DNA from: Chloroflexota bacterium
GTDB taxonomy: Bacteria > Chloroflexota > Anaerolineae > Anaerolineales > E44-bin32
DNA: 64,000 nt
Assembly (NCBI GenBank): GCA_022561215.1
Contig: JADFRQ010000007.1
Location: forward strand, 21,725 to 85,724
Direction of reading: 5' to 3'
A program made the translations under genes and the position numbers. Positions 50,259 through 60,380 of this stretch are shown in pieces; within the stretch, counting starts at the first letter, position 1, and every line of letters begins with the position of its first letter. Below the pieces are notes generated by a model, which was not told the DNA's origin, did no database searches, and saw nothing but the letters and a program-made list of their open reading frames with translations.

Positions 50259-51638
50259 TTATTTTGCGTTCTTTTCCATTAAATAAAGCGTCCTCACCGA
50301 ACCAGCAATGGTTTCTTTGCGACGCGTTTTGAAATAGCGGCCAAATATTTTCTCAAAATGGTCGCGCGTGTAGCCATCGAATATGTCCTCCCGATGGGCA
50401 AGTAGCTTTTGAACTTGCGAGTCTTCTTTGGGAATAAACTCAACAATCAGCCAATGCCCAAGCTTGCTGAAAAAATCTGCCAAATTGTCGAGAGGCACAT
50501 TATGGGATATGGCCAAATGATGAATCAACGCCAGGGCAAAAACCGCATCTGGCTTTCCTCGATCGAGAATGGGTGTTCTTTCTTTATTTGCCCAGCCTAG
50601 CCCTGGTGTGGGATTGGTTAGATCGATCAAGAGCGGAAGAAGGTATGTTTCGTCCTTTGCGCGAGTGTTAAGGTAGTTCACTTCAACCGCGCCAGGATCC
50701 ATGTCGAATGCAATCGTAGGCACGCCGCCCTCGCTTGCAATGCGGCTAAATACGCCAGTGTTGGCCCCTAGATCCCATACGCATGTGGCCTTGGTCTCCA
50801 TGAAAAATTTTTTTACAAGTTCCTTCTTATGCTCGAATGCCTTTTCTGTATAGTTATGCATTGCATAGTAGGTCCCCCATGCCGTACCTCGCGGCTCCCA
50901 CTGCAGCTTTTTGATCGTGCGTTCGAGGTTATCAATAATGCCTGCCAAGCCATACGTGCCCATCGTCGTATTTTTCTTTACAGATTTTCCGGCAAAACGC
51001 TTTTCTGCTGCGGCGTGCAGATGAATATGGGATTGCAGGGAAAAATTAAAGCGTGTGCGCAATGGAAGCAGAGCGCTGGCAAGATCAAGCGGTATGCCAT
51101 CTATATACGTTCGCAGCAGCATGCCGAGCCGAACATCACGCATGGCCATCAATGCCAATGGAGCCAAAAAATGCTGACAAAATTGTCGGTAACCAATCCA
51201 GGGCTTTCCCTGCGCCAGATGCTCAAAGGAAAGCGTATCAATCAGCAGCGGGTGACCCCTATGGAATTGTATGTTGTAGGCGCTGCTATCCTTGAGCGTC
51301 ATGCCAAATTGCATCGCTTTTTTTTGGATGCGTAGGGTTGTTAGCGCAGCGTCCTTTAATTGGCTGAATGACCATTCGAAGGGATAGGAAATAAGGGGGA
51401 TCATTTCCGGTCGGATAATTTTGAATGCACCTTCGGGTAAATCCCAATTCGCGGTTACATCTGAATGCGGGATGATCCATTTATCATCTACCAATGATTG
51501 ATAGAGACCAGAGCCTATGAATTCTTCATAATGGGGGGCGTAGGACGCGTTGATTTGCCGATAGAGACGATCAGCATGTTGAAATAAAAATCCACTGGGA
51601 TCGCGGAATGAGGCCGGTAGCCTCACTCTTTCACTCAT
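50259..51638 (-). CDS. class I SAM methyltransferase-like protein (NoeA-like type)
   Basis: LPASFRDPSGFLFQHADRLYRQINASYAPHYEEF; CVWDLGANTGVFSRIAS SAM motif. Confidence 0.8.
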   Translation of the reverse strand: MSERVRLPASFRDPSGFLFQHADRLYRQINASYAPHYEEFIGSGLYQSLVDDKWIIPHSDVTANWDLPEGAFKIIRPEMIPLISYPFEWSFSQLKDAALTTLRIQKKAMQFGMTLKDSSAYNIQFHRGHPLLIDTLSFEHLAQGKPWIGYRQFCQHFLAPLALMAMRDVRLGMLLRTYIDGIPLDLASALLPLRTRFNFSLQSHIHLHAAAEKRFAGKSVKKNTTMGTYGLAGIIDNLERTIKKLQWEPRGTAWGTYYAMHNYTEKAFEHKKELVKKFFMETKATCVWDLGANTGVFSRIASEGGVPTIAFDMDPGAVEVNYLNTRAKDETYLLPLLIDLTNPTPGLGWANKERTPILDRGKPDAVFALALIHHLAISHNVPLDNLADFFSKLGHWLIVEFIPKEDSQVQKLLAHREDIFDGYTRDHFEKIFGRYFKTRRKETIAGSVRTLYLMEKNAK

Positions 51639-51789
51639 TATCCTCCCCAGGTTTCTGGCGGGAAAAGAGTTTGTTGAAGAAAGACATGATCTTCCCCCAG
51701 TAGGTTCGTAGTGCAAACAAGGTACCGAGAAGGGCTGCAATGAGCAACTGGAGCAGAATGCTTCCCGATCCGGGATCAAGATAGGCCAT
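51631..51789 (-). CDS. small single-TM protein (YLDPGSGS family)
   Basis: MAYLDPGSGSILLQLLIAALLGTLFALRTYWGKIMSFF; overlaps the start of the methyltransferase gene. Confidence 0.75.
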   Translation of the reverse strand: MAYLDPGSGSILLQLLIAALLGTLFALRTYWGKIMSFFNKLFSRQKPGEDNE

Positions 51790-52231
51790 AGTTATCTCCA
51801 CGGATTGTGAGCTACGGATGTACACACTTGCTGGGATCACTGCGAGGGTTTTCTCCTCGCTTACTATGTAAGATAGTAGCCGCTACCATTTCGTCGAGCA
51901 TTATACCGTCAAGATAAACCTATGCTCATCATATTTCGAGCGCAGGGCTGTTATCAGCGCTCGGGGCAATAATATTAACATACCAAAATCGAAGATTACC
52001 ATCCGCTCCATTCGTGAGGCAATTGGAAGCTGGAAAACAAACCTCCTATGCTACGGTATTGATCTAGCGCGCGAGCAATATCTGGGGAAAATGGGGATAG
52101 AACAGATCACATTCCAAACGATAGTACCAATGGTTCTATTGCATGCCGTCTATTTCAGGTTTTAATTAAATCATGATTAATTCAACAGCAAATCGAAACG
52201 CCATTATTTTCGCAAACCTCTTAAAAGTGAT

Positions 52232-54766
52232 ATGAATCGAAGTGCCAAATTCATTCGTCGCCGGGGGGGATCCAAAGTCTTCCGTATGTTCTTGATCAAA
52301 CTGCTATTGCTCTCGATTTTTCTCGGGTTTTTCCCTGTCGAGGCAGGGCGAACAGGTCCCTCGAGCATCGCTATTCCCAACCAGCAAAATCTGGCTGCAG
52401 GAATCGTACGCGTTTGGGTTGTGGATGATGGCGAGAAGGTTTTGCGTTATGACCTTGAGCATCCCCTCGCCGATAGCGCGGATAACAGCGTGTGGGATGG
52501 AACACGCATTCGGCTGCGCGCAGCGCGTAATGAAATCGTCGCTTTTCAGCTAATTCTGCAGTCGGGAGTAGACGGCGTCCAGGATGTTGACGTGACCATT
52601 TCTGATTTAGCGCGTGGCACATACTCCCTGGCAGGTTCGGGTGCTGGTTCCACAGATCCGTTCGATTATGTCGGTAAGAATATCGAACTGTTCACCGAAC
52701 ATTACTTGAACATTACGGAGTCCAGCAGGGGCGGCTTATCCTGGTCTGCAGCGGCTAGCGCCGAGAAAAGCTATGAAGGCTGGGTACCGGACGCCCTCAT
52801 TCCTTTCGCTGCATCTCCCGAGCAAGGTGGCGCGCCGTTTGGTATTCTACCCAATGCCAATCAGGGCGTTTGGGTTGATATTTACGTCCCTAAAGAAACC
52901 CCCCCGGGCTTGTATCGCGGGGAGGCAAAGATACTCGTTGGGGGCGTCGTAATGCAGCGCATTCCCATCGATCTGCAAATCTACACTTTTGTCTTGCCGG
53001 ATGAAACACATTTCCCCAACATGTTTGCCATTGAGCCCGGCGAAATAGCAAGGCGGCATGGCGTTGCATTTGACACAGATGAATACTACGCCATCGAGAC
53101 ACGCTACCATCAGATGGCGCATCGGCACAGGCTTAACTTGGTGCAGGCGGTGAGAAATATATCCCAGATGCGCCGTTACCACAGCCGTTATCTCACCGGG
53201 GTGATGTACACGGAGCGCTACAATTACGCTGGTCCGGGGGAGGGCGTCGGCAATTCTGTATTTTCGATTGGTCTTTACGGTCGCCTGCCAGAGGAATACG
53301 GCAGTTACCCTGCTGAATGGACGAAGGAAAAATGGTGGGAGGGATCGGATGCCTGGGCCACCTGGTTTGCAGAGAACGCGCCCAACGTATCGATTAATAA
53401 ATTTCTCCTGCCGGATGAACCCAGCACCAAATCCGATCTCGCGGCTATTCAAGCCCAGGCAGATTGGTCGCACAGCAATCCTGGCGTTGGCAGTTCGATC
53501 CCCACATTTGTGACCCACTGGATCGACCCCGACTATCAAGGGTATGTCGACAGTTGGTCTACCTCCGCCAACCATACACTTTCATCAGCTTGGCCTTCAA
53601 CAAAAGGAGCCAATGTTCAATCCGAGCAGGAGGCCGGCCGGCAGTGGGGAGTTTACAATGGTTTTCGCCCGGCGACCGGATCCACCTTGATTGATACGGA
53701 TGCGGTGGATTTTCGTGTACTTCCCTGGATCGGCTGGAAATATGAGCTTGATCATTATTTCAATTGGATGACCACCTATTGGAACGCTTTGCCTAATGAT
53801 GGCAAGCGCCGCAACGTTTTTACCAATCCGAGAACCACCCAATTTCAGCGCAATGGAGCGGGCACGTTCTTTTATCCTGGCGAAGATCTTGTATACAAAG
53901 AAGATAATCGCGGCCTGCCGGGGCCCATCTCGTCGATACGGATGAAAAATTGGCGGCGCGGCATGCAGGATTATGAATATTTATGGCTGGCTGCGGAGCT
54001 CGGTCTTCAGAGTGAAATTAACGATATTGTAGATGCTGTGGTCCCGGTGGCATTATGGGAAGCCGATGTTAAGGATGCCGTTGCGTGGCCCGAACGCGGC
54101 TTTGACTTTGAAAAGGCGCGCTTTCGATTGGCTGAGCTCATCAGCTCGCGATGGGCCCTTGTCCAAACCGCGAAGGAAGAGGTCCATTTTGCCGATGTCG
54201 ACCCCGACCATCCCTTTTCTATGGCCATTCAGTCCCTCTTTGATAAGGGGTACATGGGTGGATGCAGCGAATCCCCAGCACTATTCTGTCCTGATCAGGA
54301 ACTGTTGCGCGCGGAGGCAGGCGTACTGTTCGGCAGGATGATTTATGGGCCATTAACCAGGCCACCTATGCCGGGTACGCAAATATTTGGCGATCTTCCC
54401 CTATCCGGCGGGTTCAGCTGGTCGACACCTTGGGCGACGACCCTTTGGCGGGAAAGTTACAATGCCGCATGTTCAGAAAACCCACTGCTTTACTGTCCGG
54501 AAAAAAATATGACGCGTCTCGATGCGGTTGTATTGATGCTCCAGCATCGCTATGGCCAGGATTTTGTTCCTCCGCCTCCGCAAGGCATCTTTAGCGATAT
54601 TTCCATACATTGGTGGGGAACTAGTTGGATCGAATTGGTTTACAATCTCGATATCATCGGCCCTTGTCGCCGCGAACCGCGCATGCGCTTTTGTCCCTAC
54701 GGTACCCTTACCCGAGGTGAGGCAGCAGATCTCGTGGCGCGTTATTTGCGCATTGTGCCTTCCTGA
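52232..54766 (+). CDS. secreted DUF4091-like protein with three SLH-like repeats
   Basis: Signal-like N-terminus; RLRAARNEIVAFQLILQ; DUF4091-like WRRGMQDYEYLWLA; C-terminal HFADVDPDHPFSMAIQSLFDKGYMGGC repeats. Confidence 0.82.
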   Translation: MNRSAKFIRRRGGSKVFRMFLIKLLLLSIFLGFFPVEAGRTGPSSIAIPNQQNLAAGIVRVWVVDDGEKVLRYDLEHPLADSADNSVWDGTRIRLRAARNEIVAFQLILQSGVDGVQDVDVTISDLARGTYSLAGSGAGSTDPFDYVGKNIELFTEHYLNITESSRGGLSWSAAASAEKSYEGWVPDALIPFAASPEQGGAPFGILPNANQGVWVDIYVPKETPPGLYRGEAKILVGGVVMQRIPIDLQIYTFVLPDETHFPNMFAIEPGEIARRHGVAFDTDEYYAIETRYHQMAHRHRLNLVQAVRNISQMRRYHSRYLTGVMYTERYNYAGPGEGVGNSVFSIGLYGRLPEEYGSYPAEWTKEKWWEGSDAWATWFAENAPNVSINKFLLPDEPSTKSDLAAIQAQADWSHSNPGVGSSIPTFVTHWIDPDYQGYVDSWSTSANHTLSSAWPSTKGANVQSEQEAGRQWGVYNGFRPATGSTLIDTDAVDFRVLPWIGWKYELDHYFNWMTTYWNALPNDGKRRNVFTNPRTTQFQRNGAGTFFYPGEDLVYKEDNRGLPGPISSIRMKNWRRGMQDYEYLWLAAELGLQSEINDIVDAVVPVALWEADVKDAVAWPERGFDFEKARFRLAELISSRWALVQTAKEEVHFADVDPDHPFSMAIQSLFDKGYMGGCSESPALFCPDQELLRAEAGVLFGRMIYGPLTRPPMPGTQIFGDLPLSGGFSWSTPWATTLWRESYNAACSENPLLYCPEKNMTRLDAVVLMLQHRYGQDFVPPPPQGIFSDISIHWWGTSWIELVYNLDIIGPCRREPRMRFCPYGTLTRGEAADLVARYLRIVPS

Positions 54767-54839
54767 CACACCAGTCAGAACTATTATCTTTCCATTTAAT
54801 TTCCTCGCATTGCCATCGCTGGAGATTGTTTTATTGTGC

Positions 54840-55030
54840 GGGGCTGTCTAAGAAAAGGTGCGAAACACTCTGCACCTCATTCAGAAACAAGTCGTTTGGG
54901 CAACCGGTAACGAGCTTTAGCTCGCGTGCTTTAGCTTTCCGGGACGCGCACACTTGGAACTCCTTATGTCCCATTAGAAAATGCTAGATGTTCGGCCATA
55001 TGTTGAATAAATAGCGCCCTTTTGGACAGC
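54840..55030. mobile_element. MITE-like element B
   Basis: Left GGGGCTGTCTAAGAAAAGG; right AATAGCGCCCTTTTGGACAGC, shared with the right end of element A. Confidence 0.5.
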
Positions 55031-55111
55031 TACAATTCTTGAGGCGCTATCCAACGGTCGTCGCGCAGAATTGATCATCGCGGCTGTGGATTGGAAGAGA
55101 TCGCGCTTACA

Positions 55112-55975
55112 ATGGATAACAAAAAAATGGATGAAGTGGATTCAAACCTGCTTGAAAACTATCGATTGAGCACCTTCTATTCGCATGCTGGTTCGCCGCT
55201 GCAAAACATCGAACAAGCATTGCAGTACGTCGAAGTGCGGCGATTTGTCTTTCTGTGGCCTGTAAAAGGTATTGACCTGCCTAGCCTCTGGAGCGCCACG
55301 GCTGGAAATCGTCCGGTAGTCTCCGAGCACGACGATCCCGGCCATGTTACCTGGGGTTGGAAAGATTCGATGTTGGACAAAAGGCAATGGTATTACGGGA
55401 AGCTGCTGCGCGGAAAGGCGACCTTTGTAAGTTTAAAAACTATAGCGTATTTTTATGCGCTCTCCGATCGCGTCGGCGATCTCGATGATTACGCACTGGC
55501 CTACGACGATGGAAATCTCACCTGGGAGGAAAAGTCGATCGGCGATGCACTTTTGAAGCATGGCGCGTTGAATACAATCGAACTGCGCCGCCAATCGAAA
55601 TTGGCCGTGCGTGGGGCAAAATCACGCTTCGATAGCGCCATTGCTTCCATGCAGCGTGGCCTGTGGGTTATTCCGATAGGCATTTCTGAAGCAGGAGCAT
55701 GGAAGTACGCTTTCCGGTATGAACTCTTTGATCGCTGGCTTCCAGATGTGGTTAAATTGGCAAGATCCATCAGCATTGCCGATGCAACCAAGGAGTTAAC
55801 CTCGCACTATCTTGACTCCGTCGGCGCGGCCGAAATTAAGGGAATCGCCAAGTTATTTCGCTGGAAGAGCGTACATGTGCAGGGGGCATTAAGCCGCCTG
55901 GCCGACGAAAAGCGAGCTTCTATTCTAAAGGATGGGCGTTGGGTGACGAGTAAATTGGAGGCTATGAAAATTTAA
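55112..55975 (+). CDS. AlkZ/YcaQ-related winged-helix protein (tentative)
   Basis: FLWPVKGIDLPSLWSATAGNRP...HDDPGHVTWGWKDSMLDKRQWYYGKLLRGKATFVSL; start uncertain. Confidence 0.5.
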   Translation: MDNKKMDEVDSNLLENYRLSTFYSHAGSPLQNIEQALQYVEVRRFVFLWPVKGIDLPSLWSATAGNRPVVSEHDDPGHVTWGWKDSMLDKRQWYYGKLLRGKATFVSLKTIAYFYALSDRVGDLDDYALAYDDGNLTWEEKSIGDALLKHGALNTIELRRQSKLAVRGAKSRFDSAIASMQRGLWVIPIGISEAGAWKYAFRYELFDRWLPDVVKLARSISIADATKELTSHYLDSVGAAEIKGIAKLFRWKSVHVQGALSRLADEKRASILKDGRWVTSKLEAMKI

Positions 55976-56021
55976 TGTCCCACAAATATCCCTCGATTTT
56001 CCGTCATGCCTGCCGCCGGCG

Positions 56022-57002
56022 ATGATGAAAAAATCCCGCGATATCACGCTGCGAGATTTATTTTTGGCGAGGTCGGCGATTGCCAATTCTGTCACACGCA
56101 CCCCGCTCATTGCCTCAGCGCCGGGCAATTTTGGGAGCGGGCATGCCGTATTCCTGAAGCTCGAAAACCTGCAAACGACGGGATCCTTCAAAATTCGGGG
56201 AGCGGCCAATAAATTAATAGGGTTGACTCCCGCAGAGCGCCAAAACGGGGTGGTCGCTGTCTCGAGCGGGAATCACGGCCGTGCGATTTCCAAGATCGCA
56301 CGCCAGCTTGAGATCAAAGCCACGGTTTGCATCACGGATAAAGTCCCTGTGCACAAGGTCGAAGCGATGCGCGCCCTGGGTGCAGATGTGATCATCGCTG
56401 GTGATAATGTGGATGAGGCCGAGGCGCATGCCCTTCAATTGGTGGCGAAGAAAGAGATGATCTTCGTCAACCCCTTTGATGATCCCCATGTTATTGCCGG
56501 CCAGGGAACAATCGGCCTGGAGATCCTGGAGGATTTGCCCCGGGTTGATACCGTCATAGTGCCCACCTCTGGCGGAGGATTAATTGCCGGAATTGGCCTG
56601 GCGCTGAAGTCCGCTGACCCTGCGCTGCGTGTGGTGGGTGTTACCATGGAGCAGGGCGCGGCGATGTACCTCAGCCTGCAGGCCGGCCATCAAGTCCCGG
56701 TTAACGAGTACGAGACGCTGGCCGATGCCTTGGTCGGAGGTATTGGTCTAGAAAATCACTACAGCCTGGCCATGTGTCAACGTTATGTGGATGAGATCGT
56801 GCTGGTTTCGGAACAGGAAGTTGGACAAGCGATGGCTTACCTGTTGCGTGAAGAACATCTGGTGGTCGAAGGTGGTGGAGCAGTCGGCATTGCCGCGCTC
56901 TTGCAGGGCAAAGTTGAGCTTGGCGAGCATGTTGCTGTTGTGATCAGCGGAGGGAATGTGGAACTGGAATTGCTGCTGTCGATTGCAAGGAAATATAATT
57001 AA
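56022..57002 (+). CDS. threonine/serine dehydratase-like PLP enzyme (no ACT domain)
   Basis: LENLQTTGSFKIRGAANKL PLP-Lys motif, SSGNHGRAIS, VPTSGGGLIAGIGLAL. Confidence 0.93.
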   Translation: MMKKSRDITLRDLFLARSAIANSVTRTPLIASAPGNFGSGHAVFLKLENLQTTGSFKIRGAANKLIGLTPAERQNGVVAVSSGNHGRAISKIARQLEIKATVCITDKVPVHKVEAMRALGADVIIAGDNVDEAEAHALQLVAKKEMIFVNPFDDPHVIAGQGTIGLEILEDLPRVDTVIVPTSGGGLIAGIGLALKSADPALRVVGVTMEQGAAMYLSLQAGHQVPVNEYETLADALVGGIGLENHYSLAMCQRYVDEIVLVSEQEVGQAMAYLLREEHLVVEGGGAVGIAALLQGKVELGEHVAVVISGGNVELELLLSIARKYN

Positions 57003-57029
57003 CTGCTCTGCTGTCGTTGAAAGGTCAAC

Positions 57030-58022
57030 ATGATGGATGTATTAATCTTAAATGAATCGGAGCTGCGTCAATGTGTTGCGTTGGATCATGCGGCCATCGA
57101 GGCCGTGGAGGGTGGGTTTACGGCTCTCGCGGAGGGAAAGGCCCATATCCCCGCGATCGTACATATCGAGGTGCAGGATTACAACGGGGAAGTGGACATC
57201 AAGGCCGCTTATATTGAAGGGCTGGAGTATTTTGCAATCAAAGTCGCCTCCGGGTTCCTGGACAATCACAAACTTGGCCTGCCGACAGGCAGTGGGCTGA
57301 TGATGTTAATTAAGGCCCAGACCGGCGTGCCGCAGGCATTATTGTTGGATAACGGATACCTGACGGACGTACGCACGGCCGCTGCCGGGGCAATTGCAGC
57401 CAAATATCTTGCCCCAGATAAAACTCAGGTTGCCGCAGTGATTGGTTCGGGTATGCAGGCACGTTACCAGGCCAGGGCATTGAAACTTGTGCGTGATTAC
57501 ACCCAATTAATTGTTTATGGAATTACGGATGCAAGTGTGGGCGCCTATGTCGATGAAATGCAGGAAACCCTCGGGCTGGACGTGCGCCGCGCCGCCACGG
57601 CCGAAGAAGCCGTGCGTGAGTGCGATGTGTTAATCACCACGACCCCTTCGAGAGAGCCCATTGTGTTCAGCGATTGGCTGCATCCCGGGCTGCATATCAC
57701 CAGCATGGGCTCGGATTCGGAGGGCAAGCAAGAGCTGGAAGCACGTGCCCTGCTCGCTGCCGATCGTTTGGTTTGCGATTTGAAAGCACAGTGTTTTCGC
57801 TTCGGTGAGCTGCAGCACGCCCTTCGGGAAGGTCTTTTAGCAGAGGATGCGGAAATTACGGAGCTCGGGGAGTTAACATCGGGGTCGAAAGCCGGGCGCT
57901 CGGGCCCTGAGGAGATTACAATCTGTGATCTTACCGGAGTAGGCGTGCAGGACACTGCGATCGCACTGCTGGCCTACAACAAAGCCGTGGAAAAAGGACT
58001 CGGTTTACGTGTAGGATCCTGA
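57030..58022 (+). CDS. ornithine cyclodeaminase/mu-crystallin family protein
   Basis: YFAIKVASGFLDN, LLLDNGYLTDVRTAAAGAIAAKYLA, AVIGSGMQARYQARAL. Confidence 0.93.
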   Translation: MMDVLILNESELRQCVALDHAAIEAVEGGFTALAEGKAHIPAIVHIEVQDYNGEVDIKAAYIEGLEYFAIKVASGFLDNHKLGLPTGSGLMMLIKAQTGVPQALLLDNGYLTDVRTAAAGAIAAKYLAPDKTQVAAVIGSGMQARYQARALKLVRDYTQLIVYGITDASVGAYVDEMQETLGLDVRRAATAEEAVRECDVLITTTPSREPIVFSDWLHPGLHITSMGSDSEGKQELEARALLAADRLVCDLKAQCFRFGELQHALREGLLAEDAEITELGELTSGSKAGRSGPEEITICDLTGVGVQDTAIALLAYNKAVEKGLGLRVGS

Positions 58023-58044
58023 AGTGTTCGAGGAGGCTTAATCA

Positions 58045-59169
58045 ATGAGTGATAAATTTCAACCGTTTGAATTGGAACGGATGATGTCGAAATGGGAACA
58101 CCGCGTGGAATACAATCTTTCCGAGAGCGGGGTGCACCCGCTTTCCATGCGCGAATTGGTTGAAGATCAAGATGAACTTGAACAGTTGATTTCGACGAGT
58201 CTGAATTACCCGCAAACCAACGGAACACTCGAGCTGCGCCAGCGAATTGCGGCGCTGTACGCCGATGCGAAGCCCGAGAACATTTTGGTGACCAATGGTT
58301 GTGCAGAGGCGAACTTCAACACGGTGCGCACGCTGATGCAGCCCGGCGATGAAATTGTCGTCATGACGCCCAATTATGCACAGATTTGGGGAATCGCCGA
58401 AAACCTGGGCCATCCTCCGCGGGCATTGCCTTTGATTGAAAATGGCGGCTGGTCGCTCGATCTGGAGGCACTGCAGAATGTTGTTTCCGAAAAGACAAAG
58501 TTAATTGCGGTCTGCACCCCGAACAACCCCACCGGATATATCCTTAAACAGGATGAAATTGACGCACTTGTGGCCGCTGCGGATCGCGTCGGTGCGTGGC
58601 TGCTTGCGGATGAAGTTTATGCGGGAACGGAACATGCCAGTGATGAAGTCACGCCTTCCTTATGGGGGCGCTACGATCGTGTTATCGCAATGGGCAGTCT
58701 CTCGAAAGCCTATGCGTTGCCCGGCCTGCGTATCGGATGGGTAGTGGCGCCGGAAGAAATGGTAGACGACATTTGGGCGCGCATGGAATACACTACGATT
58801 TGTGCCACGTTATTGAGCAATAAACTGGCCGCGATCGCACTGCGACCCGAGGTCCGGAGCAAATTGTTAAACCGTACGCGCGAATATGTGCGCGGCGGCT
58901 ATAAAATTCTCGAAGAGTGGGTTGATGAGCAGGACGGAATCTTTCAAGTGATTCCCCCAGAAGCCGCCGCCATCGCTTTTCTGCGTTATAAGTTGGAAAT
59001 TAATTCGACTCAATTGGTTGAACATCTCATTCAGGACACGAGCGTATTCGTCGCCCCTGGCGATCATTTCGGCCTGGACGGCTTTTTACGCGTGAGCTAC
59101 GGATTGCCAACCGATTATTTAAGGGAGGGATTAAGCCGCATCCATGCCGGGGTTCAGTCGTTGGGTTAA
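58045..59169 (+). CDS. class I/II PLP aminotransferase
   Basis: CTPNNPTGYIL, LLADEVYAG, SLSKAYALPGLRIGW; aggaggct RBS. Confidence 0.95.
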   Translation: MSDKFQPFELERMMSKWEHRVEYNLSESGVHPLSMRELVEDQDELEQLISTSLNYPQTNGTLELRQRIAALYADAKPENILVTNGCAEANFNTVRTLMQPGDEIVVMTPNYAQIWGIAENLGHPPRALPLIENGGWSLDLEALQNVVSEKTKLIAVCTPNNPTGYILKQDEIDALVAAADRVGAWLLADEVYAGTEHASDEVTPSLWGRYDRVIAMGSLSKAYALPGLRIGWVVAPEEMVDDIWARMEYTTICATLLSNKLAAIALRPEVRSKLLNRTREYVRGGYKILEEWVDEQDGIFQVIPPEAAAIAFLRYKLEINSTQLVEHLIQDTSVFVAPGDHFGLDGFLRVSYGLPTDYLREGLSRIHAGVQSLG

Positions 59170-59189
59170 GGGACTCCGATGACGACTTG

Positions 59190-60380
59190 TCATCGAAGGG
59201 GATGCTCTTCGATTTCGATTAAAGCAGATTCTCTGGCGGCATGCATCACATCGATCAGGGGAACATTGTTCTCGGCAGCTATCCTTCTACAGTCCTCATA
59301 TTCAGGTGAGGCGCGATTTTTTCCTTTCCAGTGAGTCATCTTTACATGCACCTGCCCAAATGGAGTGTTTACGCTTACCACATGGCGCGGGAGTGATACG
59401 CGTTCGATTTCATGACGCCGAATTCCCAAGGTTGTCGTTTCGGTGAAAATACAGTCGATGAGCACATCGGATTGACTGGATTTGCATAATACGGATAATG
59501 CAATCCCCGGTCGATTCTTTTTCATACTGAGAGGCGTAATCGTGACGTCAAGCGCGTTCAACTCAAAAAGCTGCTTGATAAGGTGATCATAAACTTGAGG
59601 ATTCAAGTCATCTATATTCGTCTCTAAAATTGTGATCCATTCCGTGAGAAGCCCATCGGTCTCAGCAGTGGTCTCACCAATGAGAAGGCGGACTACATTT
59701 GGAAAAGGAAATTGGCGCTGACCCGCGCCATAGCCGATTTGAGATAATGTCATTTTTGGATAAGAGCCGTATTCTGAAGCGAGCGAGGTAAGGAGGACTG
59801 CACCGGTCGGTGTAACAAGCTCCGCCTCAAGTTCCATGGCTTGGATAGGTACGCCCTTAAGCAATGCCAAAGTCGCCGGTGCAGGAAGAGGCAGAGGTCC
59901 GTGGGCGGATTTTATCCACCCTCTTGCCATCGGAAGCGGAGATACTCGTATCGTATCTAGACCGAGATTTTCCACGCCTGCGATAACACCGACAATATCA
60001 ATAAGCGTATCATCCCCACCTAATTCATGCAGATGAACATCCTTGGCTGAAACGCCATGGATCTGCGCCTCGACTTCGATCAGACGTCCTAATATGGTTG
60101 ACACTTGTTTCTTTAGCGAACGATTTAGTGAAGCATTTTCAATAAGTTTGAGCATCTCATTTGCGGGCCGGGCAGTTTGCCTCTTTTCAGCTGTGACTGT
60201 GGCTTTGATCGCCGAGATACCCCCGCGCTGGGTCCGCTTAAAGTCTACTTTCCAGTTTTTGAGGTTTAGCGATGAGATCGCTTTAAGCACCGCATCTTGA
60301 GAAGCACCCGCATCGATCAGTGCTCCCAGCAGCATATCCCCGCTAGCGCCTCCGATGCAATCGAAATAGCCAATTTTCAC
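59190..60380 (-). CDS. larC: nickel insertion protein (LarC family)
   Basis: MKIGYFDCIGGASGDMLLGALIDAG; DVHLHELGGDDTLIDIVG; VTPTGAVLL. Confidence 0.93.
   Translation of the reverse strand: MKIGYFDCIGGASGDMLLGALIDAGASQDAVLKAISSLNLKNWKVDFKRTQRGGISAIKATVTAEKRQTARPANEMLKLIENASLNRSLKKQVSTILGRLIEVEAQIHGVSAKDVHLHELGGDDTLIDIVGVIAGVENLGLDTIRVSPLPMARGWIKSAHGPLPLPAPATLALLKGVPIQAMELEAELVTPTGAVLLTSLASEYGSYPKMTLSQIGYGAGQRQFPFPNVVRLLIGETTAETDGLLTEWITILETNIDDLNPQVYDHLIKQLFELNALDVTITPLSMKKNRPGIALSVLCKSSQSDVLIDCIFTETTTLGIRRHEIERVSLPRHVVSVNTPFGQVHVKMTHWKGKNRASPEYEDCRRIAAENNVPLIDVMHAARESALIEIEEHPLR

Noticed and set aside
52847-53575. 242-aa minus-strand ORF
   Set aside because: Fully antisense to the well-supported DUF4091/SLH gene; no recognisable motif.
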